A DNA stretch of 34,470 bases, taken from Betaproteobacteria bacterium. Its GTDB lineage: Bacteria > Pseudomonadota > Gammaproteobacteria > Burkholderiales > CAIKXV01. Of this stretch, positions 1 through 8,256 are shown in pieces (position 1 is the first letter of the stretch; the number at the start of each line of letters is the position of its first letter). The position numbers and the translations under genes were made by a program. The DNA is taken from contig CANGXU010000001.1 of the NCBI GenBank assembly GCA_947457885.1, forward strand, positions 1 to 34,470, written 5' to 3'. The notes below the pieces were generated by a model. The model was not told where the DNA came from and searched no databases. It was given only the letters and a program-made list of their open reading frames with translations.

Positions 1-2
1 AG

Positions 3-1244
<1,242 letters not shown>

Positions 1245-1264
1245 ACACCGGCAGGTAGTGGCGG

Positions 1265-1308
1265 TGCACGGCCGCAGGCTGGTGCCCACTCGTCGTGCAT
1301 GGCCGCAG
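1265..1308 (+). repeat. Pair of 13-bp direct repeats upstream of the sigma-54 promoter
   Basis: TGCACGGCCGCAG (1265-1277) and TGCATGGCCGCAG (1296-1308) differ at one base. Their starts are 31 bp apart, about three helical turns, so both would face the same side of the DNA. They lie 105-150 bp upstream of the -24 element at 1413. That is a usual place for a sigma-54 enhancer-binding protein, and it is why they are noted. They do not match the NtrC consensus, so the binding protein, if there is one, is unknown. Confidence 0.35.
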
Positions 1309-1411
1309 CTGTCGCTTCATAATGGTGCGGGGTTCGTGGGGCGTGCTGCATGTCGGTGCCCTGCGGCAGGTAATGGGCGCCTGCGAACGGCTGCGGTTGC
1401 CTGCACGGTCA

Positions 1412-1427
1412 TGGCACGGCGATTGCA
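1412..1427 (+). promoter_or_regulatory. Sigma-54 (RpoN) -24/-12 promoter for the atz operon
   Basis: The 16 bases TGGCACGGCGATTGCA match every position of the sigma-54 consensus TGGCACGRNNNTTGCW. The invariant GG (1413-1414) and GC (1425-1426) are separated by the required 10 bp. The predicted start site is near 1438, about 56 bases before the atzF ATG. It sits in the only sizeable intergenic gap upstream of the operon and on the correct strand. Sigma-54 promoters need an activator such as NtrC and are typical of nitrogen-scavenging genes. Confidence 0.8.
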
Positions 1428-1493
1428 ATAAGATGCCGTCGTGCGTTCTTGTCGACTTTTCCACGGTGTTCCTCCAGTGTGCTGTCCATCCCG

Positions 1494-3380
1494 ATGAAGC
1501 TCCACGACCAGTCCCTGGATGTAACAGCACTGCGCGCAGCGCTGGCCTCCGGGGCAGTCAGCGCGCGCGATGTCGTCGAGGTTGTCATCGCCCGGACGGG
1601 TGCGCGTGCTGACGATCCAGTCTGGATCAGCCGCGAGAGCGATGCCGCGCTGCGCGCCCGCGCAGCGGAACTCGACAGGATGCCCGCGGCGAGCCGCAGC
1701 GCGCAGGGGCTGCCGCTGTTCGGCGTCCCTTTCGCGGTCAAGGACAACATCGATGTCGCCGGGTTTCCCACGACTGCAGGCTGCAGCGCATATGCGTACC
1801 GGCCTGAAACCACGGCTACGGCGGTACGGCGGCTGCTCGATGCCGGAGCGATCCATGTCGGCAAGACCAACCTCGACCAGTTCGCCACCGGGCTGGTCGG
1901 CGTGCGCAGTCCGTACGGCGTACCGGTCAATACCTTCGACCCGGCCTACGTGCCGGGCGGATCCAGTTCCGGGTCGGCGGTGGCGGTGGCTGCCGGGCTG
2001 GTGAGCTTTTCGCTGGGCACCGATACCGCCGGTTCCGGTCGGGTCCCGGCAGCCTTCAACAACATCGTCGGACTGAAACCGACTCGCGGCCTGGTCAGCA
2101 ACCATGGCACGGTGCCAGCCTGCCGCTCGCTCGACTGCATCGCAGTGTTCGCGCACAACTGCCTGGATGCCCGTGCGGTGCTCGACGTCATCGCCGCCCC
2201 GGATCCGCTCGATCCGTGGTCGCGCAGCGCGCCTGCGGATGCAGCGGGCGCCACGATGCCAGATGCGCGCGGCCTGCGCTTCGGCGTACTCGCGGCGGGC
2301 GATCGAGAGTTCTTCGGCGATGCGCGTGCCGCCGCTTCCTACGAGCGCGCGATCGATGCGCTGGTGGCAATGGGCGCGGCACCGGTCTCGTTCGACTATG
2401 CGCCATTCGCCGAAGCGGCGGCACTGCTCTACCACGGCCCCTGGGTCGCCGAACGCTATGCCGCGATCCGCGTCTTCATCGAAGCGCAGCCCCAGGCGTT
2501 GCACCCGGTGACCCTGCAGATCACCGAGGGCGCGCGCCGTTTCAGCGCGACGGACACGTTCGAGGCAATTTACCGTCTGCAGGAACTGCGTGCGACCTGC
2601 GGCAGGCTGTGGCGCGGCGAAGGGGCGATCGACTTGATGCTGTTGCCTACCGCGCCGACGATCTACCGTATCGACGAGGTCGAGGCCGAGCCGCTGCTGC
2701 TCAATACCCGGCTCGGGCGGTACACCAACTTCGTGAACCTGCTCGATCTCTCGGCGCTGGCCGTACCTGCCGGCCTGCGCGACGATGGGCTGCCGACCGG
2801 CATCACGCTGGTCGGCGAGGCGTTCCGGGAACATGCACTGCTCGACATCGGCGTCCGGCTGCAGGCCGCGCTGAACGCCTCCAGCGGTGCTTGCGGCGTG
2901 CCGGTACCGCAGGTCGCCGGTTCTGCGGCGCCCGCACCGCACCCTGCACCACCGACGGTAAGTCTCGCGGTGGTCGGAGCCCATCTGTCGGGCATGCCGT
3001 TGAACGGCCAGCTCACCAGCCGTGCCGCACGCCTGGTTGCTGCGACCACGACGGCGCCCGGGTACCGCCTGCATGCATTACCCGGCACGGTGCCGCCGCG
3101 GCCGGGGCTGGTCCGGACCGGCGCTGGCGTGCAGGGCGGTACGGCCGGGCAGGCGGCATCGATTGCCGTCGAAGTCTGGGAACTGTCGGTCGAGGCGTTC
3201 GGCGCATTCGTCGCCGAGGTACCGCCACCGCTGGCGATCGGTACCGTCACGCTTGCCGACGGCAGCGAGGTCAAGGGCTTCGTGTGCGAACCGGCCGGTC
3301 TGGAGGGGGCAATCGATATCTCCGCGTTCGGTGGCTGGCGCGCCTATTGCGAGCACGTCGCCCGAGCCCCCACACGATGA
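1494..3380 (+). CDS. atzF: Allophanate hydrolase (AtzF type)
   Basis: Hydrolyses allophanate to ammonia and CO2, the last step of cyanuric acid, biuret or urea-carboxylase pathways. The protein of 628 residues has two domains. The first is an amidase-signature domain (about 1-450) with a visible Ser-cisSer-Lys triad: Lys83 in AVKDNIDVAG, Ser157 in GGSSSGS and Ser181 in GTDTAGSGR. The second is the C-terminal allophanate hydrolase domain (about 475-625) with AVVGAHLSGMPLNGQL, YRLHALPGTVPPRPGLVR and VKGFVCEP. Length fits AtzF (about 605). The ATG at 1494 is chosen because the family's N-terminal pattern begins there; a TTG at 1449 is possible but neither has a clear ribosome site. No urea carboxylase is adjacent, so AtzE/AtzH are the likely source of allophanate. 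The stop overlaps atzG by ATGA. Confidence 0.92.
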   Translation: MKLHDQSLDVTALRAALASGAVSARDVVEVVIARTGARADDPVWISRESDAALRARAAELDRMPAASRSAQGLPLFGVPFAVKDNIDVAGFPTTAGCSAYAYRPETTATAVRRLLDAGAIHVGKTNLDQFATGLVGVRSPYGVPVNTFDPAYVPGGSSSGSAVAVAAGLVSFSLGTDTAGSGRVPAAFNNIVGLKPTRGLVSNHGTVPACRSLDCIAVFAHNCLDARAVLDVIAAPDPLDPWSRSAPADAAGATMPDARGLRFGVLAAGDREFFGDARAAASYERAIDALVAMGAAPVSFDYAPFAEAAALLYHGPWVAERYAAIRVFIEAQPQALHPVTLQITEGARRFSATDTFEAIYRLQELRATCGRLWRGEGAIDLMLLPTAPTIYRIDEVEAEPLLLNTRLGRYTNFVNLLDLSALAVPAGLRDDGLPTGITLVGEAFREHALLDIGVRLQAALNASSGACGVPVPQVAGSAAPAPHPAPPTVSLAVVGAHLSGMPLNGQLTSRAARLVAATTTAPGYRLHALPGTVPPRPGLVRTGAGVQGGTAGQAASIAVEVWELSVEAFGAFVAEVPPPLAIGTVTLADGSEVKGFVCEPAGLEGAIDISAFGGWRAYCEHVARAPTR

Positions 3381-3568
3381 CCGATCCGAAAGCGGTCGAC
3401 TGGTCCGCCTACGTCGATATAGCGTCGGCCGCGATCGGCCTGCCGATCGACGCGTCGGTTCGCGCCGGGGTCGTGGCGAACCTGGAGCGCATGGCGCAGG
3501 TGGCGCAGGTGGTCGACTCGGTCGTCCTGACCGATACCGACGAGGCTGCAGGGGTGTTCCGTCCGTGA
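3377..3568 (+). CDS. atzG: AtzG-like small subunit (DUF4089, GatC-like)
   Basis: A 63-residue protein overlapping atzF (ATGA at 3377) and atzE (GTGA at 3565). In Pseudomonas sp. ADP, AtzG is a 68-residue relic of GatC that binds AtzE and is needed for a stable, active amidase. The sequence shows the same pattern: a WSAYVDIASAAIGLPID start, then an amphipathic helix (VRAGVVANLERMAQVAQVVDSV), then a short acidic tail. The embedding between atzF and atzE, with coupling on both sides, supports a stoichiometric partner of AtzE. It is assigned by pattern and context, because proteins this short carry few diagnostic residues. Confidence 0.87.
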   Translation: MTDPKAVDWSAYVDIASAAIGLPIDASVRAGVVANLERMAQVAQVVDSVVLTDTDEAAGVFRP

Positions 3569-4986
3569 ACGAGTCGTCCGGCGCGGTTCATCCGTTCGCT
3601 GCCGAGACGGCCGCATCGATCGCGCGTGGTGTTCGCGAGGGACGCATCCGCGCACTCGACGTGGCCCGCGCGACGCTGGACGACATCGACCGGCGTGACG
3701 CCTGCTACAACGCATTCACCGAAGTGACGCGCGCGCGCGCGCTGGCGGAAGCGGCAGCGGTCGATGCGGCGATTGCCCGCGGCGAGGTGCCCGGTCCGCT
3801 CGCCGGCGTGCCTTACGCGGTGAAGAACCTGTTCGACGTCGAAGGCCTGGTCACGCTCGCCGGATCGCGCATCAATCGCGACCGTGCACCCGCTACGGCC
3901 GATGCCAGCGCCGTTCGCCGGCTGCGTGCCGCCGGTGCGGTGCTGGTGGGCGCGTTGAACATGGACGAGTACGCCTACGGGTTCAGTACCGAGAACAGCC
4001 ACTACGGGCCGACGCGCAATCCGCATGACCCGGCTCGGGTGGCGGGCGGATCGTCCGGCGGCTCGGCGGCCGCCGCCGCAGCGGGAATGGTGCCGTTCAC
4101 GCTGGGCACCGACACCAACGGCTCGATCCGCGTGCCCGCGTCGCTGTGCGGGCTGTTCGGTCTCAAGCCAACCTACGGACGGCTGTCGCGCGCCGGCGGC
4201 TACCTGTTCGTCGGCAGTCTCGACCACATCGGTCCGCTCGCCCGTTCGACCGCTGATCTGGCGCTCGCCTACGATGCGATGCAGGGGCCGGATGCCTCGG
4301 ATCCGGTCTGCGCGCAACGGCCGGCCGAGCCCACCCTGCCCGTGCTGGGGCGCGGCATCGACGGGCTGCGCATCGCGGTGGCAGACGGTTACTTTGCCCG
4401 CCCGATGGCGGATGAGGCGCGTGCGGCGGTGCACTCGGTTTCCGAGGCGCTCGGCGCGACGATGCGCGTGGACATTCCGGAGGCGGGGCGCGGCCGGGCT
4501 GCGGCATTCCTGATGACCGCGATCGAGGGCAGCCTGCTGCACCTGCCCGACCTGAAGGCGCGCTCCGGCGAGTTCGACCCGCTGATCCGCGATCGGCTGC
4601 TCGCCGGCGCGCTCGCTCCGGCGCAGTGGCTCTGGCAGGCCCACCGGGTGCGTCGGTACGTGCGCGATCGCGCGCTGCAGGTGTTCGATCGCTGCGACGT
4701 GATGATCGCACCCTGCACGCCGATGTCGGCGCCGGCGATCGGTACCGAGTGGATCACCCTGGAAGGGGAACGAATGCTGGCACGACCGAACCTCGGTCTG
4801 TTCACCCAGCCGATCTCCTTCCTGGGATGGCCCGTGGCCGCGGTCCCGGTCGCCCGCCCGCCCGGCGCACTGCCGATCGGCGTGCAGGTGATCGCCGCGC
4901 CCTGGCGCGAGGATCTCTGCCTGCGCGTGGCCGCCCACCTCGAACGCCTCGGCGTTGCGGCCGCACCGGCCGTGCTGCCACACTGA
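3565..4986 (+). CDS. atzE: AtzE-family amidohydrolase (1-carboxybiuret hydrolase)
   Basis: Amidase-signature enzyme of 473 residues related to GatA. In the known pathway AtzE removes ammonia from 1-carboxybiuret to give 1,3-dicarboxyurea, acting with AtzG. The triad is visible: Lys87 in GVPYAVKNLFDVEG, Ser163 in GGSSGGS and Ser187 in GTDTNGSIRVPASLCG. It lacks the extra C-terminal domain seen in AtzF. The GTG start at 3565 overlaps the atzG stop, and the family N-terminus (AAETAASIARGVREGRI) follows at once. AtzE family members may act on other acyl-ureas; here the true substrate is uncertain because the ring-opening enzyme AtzD is absent. Family assignment is firm, substrate is inferred. Confidence 0.9.
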   Translation: MNESSGAVHPFAAETAASIARGVREGRIRALDVARATLDDIDRRDACYNAFTEVTRARALAEAAAVDAAIARGEVPGPLAGVPYAVKNLFDVEGLVTLAGSRINRDRAPATADASAVRRLRAAGAVLVGALNMDEYAYGFSTENSHYGPTRNPHDPARVAGGSSGGSAAAAAAGMVPFTLGTDTNGSIRVPASLCGLFGLKPTYGRLSRAGGYLFVGSLDHIGPLARSTADLALAYDAMQGPDASDPVCAQRPAEPTLPVLGRGIDGLRIAVADGYFARPMADEARAAVHSVSEALGATMRVDIPEAGRGRAAAFLMTAIEGSLLHLPDLKARSGEFDPLIRDRLLAGALAPAQWLWQAHRVRRYVRDRALQVFDRCDVMIAPCTPMSAPAIGTEWITLEGERMLARPNLGLFTQPISFLGWPVAAVPVARPPGALPIGVQVIAAPWREDLCLRVAAHLERLGVAAAPAVLPH

Positions 4987-5028
4987 ACGCGCGATTCGCG
5001 AACGCAACCTGGACTCGAAAGCAACCCG

Positions 5029-5418
5029 ATGAGCCACGAAGTCAACATCCCGGACGTGCTGGCGGAAGTCACCGCGGCCTTCTACCGCTACGAAGACGCG
5101 CTGGTGAACAACAAGGTCGACGTGCTCGACGAGATCTTCTGGGACCACCCGAGCACGCTGCGCTACGGAGCGACCGAGAACCTGCACAGCTACCGGGAGA
5201 TCTGCGAATTCCGTGCTTCGCGCCCTTCGCAGGGCCTGATGCGCACGCTCGAGAACACCCGTATCACCACCTACGGACATGATTTCGCGGTGGCGAACAC
5301 CGAGTTCAAGCGCCCGCCCGGCGACCGGATCGGCCGCCAGAGCCAGACGTGGATGCGCACGCCTGCGGGCTGGCGCGTCGTGGCGGCGCATGTGAGCATC
5401 ATGATCGAACCCAAGTGA
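5029..5418 (+). CDS. atzH: AtzH-like 1,3-dicarboxyurea amidohydrolase (DUF3225, SnoaL fold)
   Basis: A 129-residue SnoaL/NTF2-like protein of the DUF3225 family. AtzH of Pseudomonas sp. ADP turns 1,3-dicarboxyurea, the AtzE product, into allophanate, the AtzF substrate. Tyr22 and Arg46 were reported as needed there. Here Tyr21 (in YRYEDAL) and Arg45 (in STLRYGATE) have the same spacing of 24 residues, shifted by one. The remainder follows the fold, with beta strands ending in SQTWMRTPAGWRVVAAHVS. It lies 42 bases after atzE. The tight match of family, spacing and neighbours makes this a confident call, although activity on dicarboxyurea is known only for the plasmid enzyme. Confidence 0.88.
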   Translation: MSHEVNIPDVLAEVTAAFYRYEDALVNNKVDVLDEIFWDHPSTLRYGATENLHSYREICEFRASRPSQGLMRTLENTRITTYGHDFAVANTEFKRPPGDRIGRQSQTWMRTPAGWRVVAAHVSIMIEPK

Positions 5419-5432
5419 CCACGGGGACCGCG

Positions 5433-6287
5433 ATGGACACGACCGTCGATTCCGGCAATGCAGCAGCTACCTCGGGTACGACGACCGTCTACCCGTTCAT
5501 CCGCTTCGACGACGTCAGCCTGCGCTACGGCGGCCCGGGCGGCACGCTCGCCGTCGAGGGGGCGACCATCGACATCCCGAAAGGCGGCTTCGTGTCGATC
5601 GTCGGGCCGTCGGGATGCGGCAAGTCGACGCTGTTGAAGATGGTGTCCGGGCTGATCGCGCCCACCTCCGGCCGGGTGGTGGTCGGCGGCAAGCCGGTCA
5701 CCGGTCCGCTCGGCTTCGTCGGCATGGCGTTCCAGAACCCGACTCCGCTGCCCTGGTACAGCGTTATCGACAACGTGATGCTGCCGCTGCGCATCGTCGA
5801 GCCCTACCGCAGCACCTTCCGCGCGCGCTACGACGAGTACCGCGCAAAGGCCGAGGCCCTGCTGGAGATGGTCGGGCTGAGGGGCTTCGGCGAGAAGAAG
5901 CCGTGGCAACTCTCCGGCGGCATGCTGCAGCGGGCTTCGCTCTGCCGCGCACTGATTCACGAGCCGGCGCTGCTGCTGCTCGACGAACCGTTCGGCGCAC
6001 TGGATGCGTTCACCCGCGAGGAACTCTGGCAGGTGCTGCAGGAACTGTGGCTTGCCCGGCGTCCGACGGTGATGCTGATCACCCATGACCTCGCCGAGTC
6101 GGTGCTGCTGTCGGAGACCGTGTTCGTGATGAGCGCGCGCCCGGGCCGTCTGCTGCACAGCGAGGCCGTACCCTTTGCGCGCCCGCGCGGGCTCGACGTG
6201 ATGTACGAACCGGAGTTCGTGTCCATGGTGCACCGGCTGCGTACCCGTATCGGCAACGCGCGCGCCGACGGCATGAAGGGGGCATGA
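5433..6287 (+). CDS. ABC transporter ATP-binding protein (nitrate/taurine/NMT1 type)
   Basis: Cytosolic ATPase of 284 residues that would energise the importer formed with the next two genes. All motifs are intact: Walker A GPSGCGKST, Q-loop AFQNP, signature LSGGMLQR, Walker B LLLLDEPFGALD and the switch His in LITHDLAES. The sequence resembles SsuB/TauB/ThiZ-like subunits, which pair with a single permease and an NMT1-type binding protein. The ATG at 5433 follows a weak GGGG ribosome site. An in-frame GTG at 5415 overlapping the atzH stop by GTGA is an alternative that would match the overlap style of this operon. It overlaps the permease start by ATGA. Confidence 0.92.
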   Translation: MDTTVDSGNAAATSGTTTVYPFIRFDDVSLRYGGPGGTLAVEGATIDIPKGGFVSIVGPSGCGKSTLLKMVSGLIAPTSGRVVVGGKPVTGPLGFVGMAFQNPTPLPWYSVIDNVMLPLRIVEPYRSTFRARYDEYRAKAEALLEMVGLRGFGEKKPWQLSGGMLQRASLCRALIHEPALLLLDEPFGALDAFTREELWQVLQELWLARRPTVMLITHDLAESVLLSETVFVMSARPGRLLHSEAVPFARPRGLDVMYEPEFVSMVHRLRTRIGNARADGMKGA

Positions 6288-7084
6288 AGATGAGCGCATC
6301 CCTGCTCGCCAACCGCTACGTGATCAAGGTCTTTCCGGTCGTCTTCGTCGCCCTGATCTTCATCGCCTGGGAACTGCTGGTTTGGCTGACCGGCATCAAG
6401 TCGGTGATCCTGCCGCCGCCGAGCGCGGTGATCTACGACCTTGTCACCAAGTTCCCGCTCATCTGGCCACATGCGGTACAGACGCTGTACACCACGATGG
6501 TCGGTTTTCTCGGAGCGATCGTCGTCGGTGTGCTGCTGGGCGCGCTGATCGGGTCGTCCAGGCTCGCGTACGAAGCGTTCTATCCGGTACTGATCGGCTT
6601 TTCCAGCATCCCGAAAGTCGCGGTCGTGCCGATCTTCGTGCTGTGGTTCGGCGTCGGCACCATTCCGGCCATCCTCACCTCGCTGGTGATCTCGTTCTTC
6701 CCGATCGTGGTGAACGTCGCCACCGGGCTCGCCACCACAGAGCCGGAACTCGAGGACGTGCTGCGCGCGCTGGGCGCGAAGAAGCGCGACATTCTGCTGA
6801 AGGTCGGGCTGCCGCGGGCGATGCCGTATTTTTTCGCGTCGCTCAAGATTTCGGTCACTCTGGCCTTCGTCGGCACCGTGCTTTCGGAGACGGTCGCCGC
6901 CAACAAGGGCATCGGCAACGTCATGATGGTGGCCAGTGCCAACTACCAGACCGCCCTGGCGTTCGGCGCGCTGCTGCTGCTGGCCATCATGGGGGTGATC
7001 CTGTACGGCGTTTTCGCTCTGCTCGAGACTCGCTTCGCGGGGTGGTCGCAACGCAAGGCCGACCTCGCATTGCAGAGCCACTGA
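6284..7084 (+). CDS. ABC transporter permease (SsuC/TauC family)
   Basis: Inner-membrane permease of 266 residues with about six membrane segments, the first at residues 10-35 (VFPVVFVALIFIAWELLVWL) and the last near 225-245 (ALAFGALLLLAIMGVILYGVF). The cytoplasmic coupling loop reads LEDVLRALGAKKRDILLKVGLP, the EAA-type motif that docks on the ATPase. It most likely works as a homodimer. The start overlaps the ATPase stop by ATGA at 6284, with a second in-frame ATG at 6290. A 115-base gap follows before the binding protein; it shows no promoter I can name, only the strong ribosome site of the next gene. Confidence 0.92.
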   Translation: MKMSASLLANRYVIKVFPVVFVALIFIAWELLVWLTGIKSVILPPPSAVIYDLVTKFPLIWPHAVQTLYTTMVGFLGAIVVGVLLGALIGSSRLAYEAFYPVLIGFSSIPKVAVVPIFVLWFGVGTIPAILTSLVISFFPIVVNVATGLATTEPELEDVLRALGAKKRDILLKVGLPRAMPYFFASLKISVTLAFVGTVLSETVAANKGIGNVMMVASANYQTALAFGALLLLAIMGVILYGVFALLETRFAGWSQRKADLALQSH

Positions 7085-7199
7085 TGTCTCGCGCCGGACG
7101 ACGGGCAAGCATCACCCGGACCGACATCGGATTCGACACCCGGCCATAAGCCATGGTCGCCCACTGACCCTGTCACGATTCAACCGAGGAGATAGACGA

Positions 7200-8234
7200 A
7201 TGGATGCACAGAAGCGCAAGACACTCACGACCGCAGCGGCACTGCTGGCGTCCTCGCTTGCCGCACCATCGGCGCTTGCCCAGGGCAAGGTCGCGATCCG
7301 CTTCCAGCTCGACTGGGTGTGGCAGGGGCCCCATGCCTTCTTCCTGCTCGCGCAGGATCGCGGCTACTTCGCGAAGGAAGGCCTGGATGTCACGTTCGAC
7401 CAGGGCAAGGGTTCTGGCGTGGCCGTGAACTCGGTGGCCAGCGGCGTGTACGACGGCGGCTTCGGCGATACCAACGCGCTGATTCGCCTGGCCGCGCAGA
7501 AGCCCGGCGAGCAGCCGGTCGCGGTCTACATGCTGTACAACCGCGCACCGTTCGTGATCGCGACGCTTGCGACGTCGGGCATCAGGACGCCTCGCGACCT
7601 GGAGGGCCGTACCCTGGGTGCGCCGGCCGGTGACGCGGCGCTCGGCCTGCTGCCGGTATTCGCCAAGGCGAACGGCGTTGATGCCAGCAAGGTCAAGATC
7701 ACCAACATGGCACCGAACCTGCGCGAGCCGATGCTGCAGAAGAAGGAAGTCGACGCAGTCGCCGGCTTCATCAACACGATCTGGTTCGCGGCCCAGGCGG
7801 TCGGACTCAACCCGGAGAAAGACCTGAACATCTTCCGCTATGGCGACATGGGTGTCGCCGGCTATGGCAACTCGATCATGTTCTCGCAGAGGTTCGTGAA
7901 AGAGAATCCGGAGGCGATCCGCGGTTTCTTGCGCGCGCTGACGCGCGGGGTGCAGGACGTGCTCGCCAATCCTGATGCCGGCGTCGACGCGGTGATGAAG
8001 CGCGATCCGCTGCTCAATCGCGACAACCAGCGGCAGCGGCTGCTGGCGGCGATCCAGAACGACGTGCTGTCGCCGGAAGTCACCAAGGTCGGGCTGGGCG
8101 ACGTGGTGGACGACCGCTTCGCCCGCGGTGTCTCGCAGCAGGTGGAAGCCGCAGCGCTGCCGCGCGCGCCCGCGCAGGCAGAGGTATTCAATCGCAGCTT
8201 CCTTCCGGCCCGCGACCAGCGGCTCGTGAAGTAG
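7200..8234 (+). CDS. NMT1/THI5-like ABC substrate-binding protein
   Basis: Periplasmic binding protein of 344 residues. A Sec signal peptide is visible (KRKTLTTAAALLASSLAAPSALAQ, cleavage after about residue 28). The mature part opens with FQLDWVWQGPHAFFLLAQDRGYFAKEGLDV, the hallmark of the NMT1/THI5 family. That family binds pyrimidine precursors, riboflavin, sulfonates, nitrate and aromatic acids. AGGAG at 7187-7191 is a strong ribosome site for the ATG at 7200. Next to AtzE/AtzH and a molybdenum hydroxylase, a ring N-heterocycle such as a pyrimidine or s-triazine is a reasonable ligand, but this is inference. Transport role is confident, ligand unknown. Confidence 0.92.
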   Translation: MDAQKRKTLTTAAALLASSLAAPSALAQGKVAIRFQLDWVWQGPHAFFLLAQDRGYFAKEGLDVTFDQGKGSGVAVNSVASGVYDGGFGDTNALIRLAAQKPGEQPVAVYMLYNRAPFVIATLATSGIRTPRDLEGRTLGAPAGDAALGLLPVFAKANGVDASKVKITNMAPNLREPMLQKKEVDAVAGFINTIWFAAQAVGLNPEKDLNIFRYGDMGVAGYGNSIMFSQRFVKENPEAIRGFLRALTRGVQDVLANPDAGVDAVMKRDPLLNRDNQRQRLLAAIQNDVLSPEVTKVGLGDVVDDRFARGVSQQVEAAALPRAPAQAEVFNRSFLPARDQRLVK

Positions 8235-8256
8235 CGCGTTACGGGGGCCGTCGCCG

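Noticed and set aside
1265-1285. GCAC...GTGC pair as an NtrC site
   Set aside because: The half sites are 12 bases apart, whereas NtrC sites need 7 between GCAC and GTGC.
1245-1300. Possible terminator after fumC
   Set aside because: AGTGG and CCACT can pair at a distance, but the stem is short and broken and no T tract follows.
1317-3074. Long open frame on the minus strand opposite atzF (585 codons)
   Set aside because: An antisense shadow of a GC-rich gene: no family pattern, Arg/Gly/His-rich composition, and the plus strand is a clear amidase.
3409-5391. Long minus-strand frame opposite atzG-atzE-atzH (660 codons)
   Set aside because: Shadow of three well-supported plus-strand genes. 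No recognisable domain.
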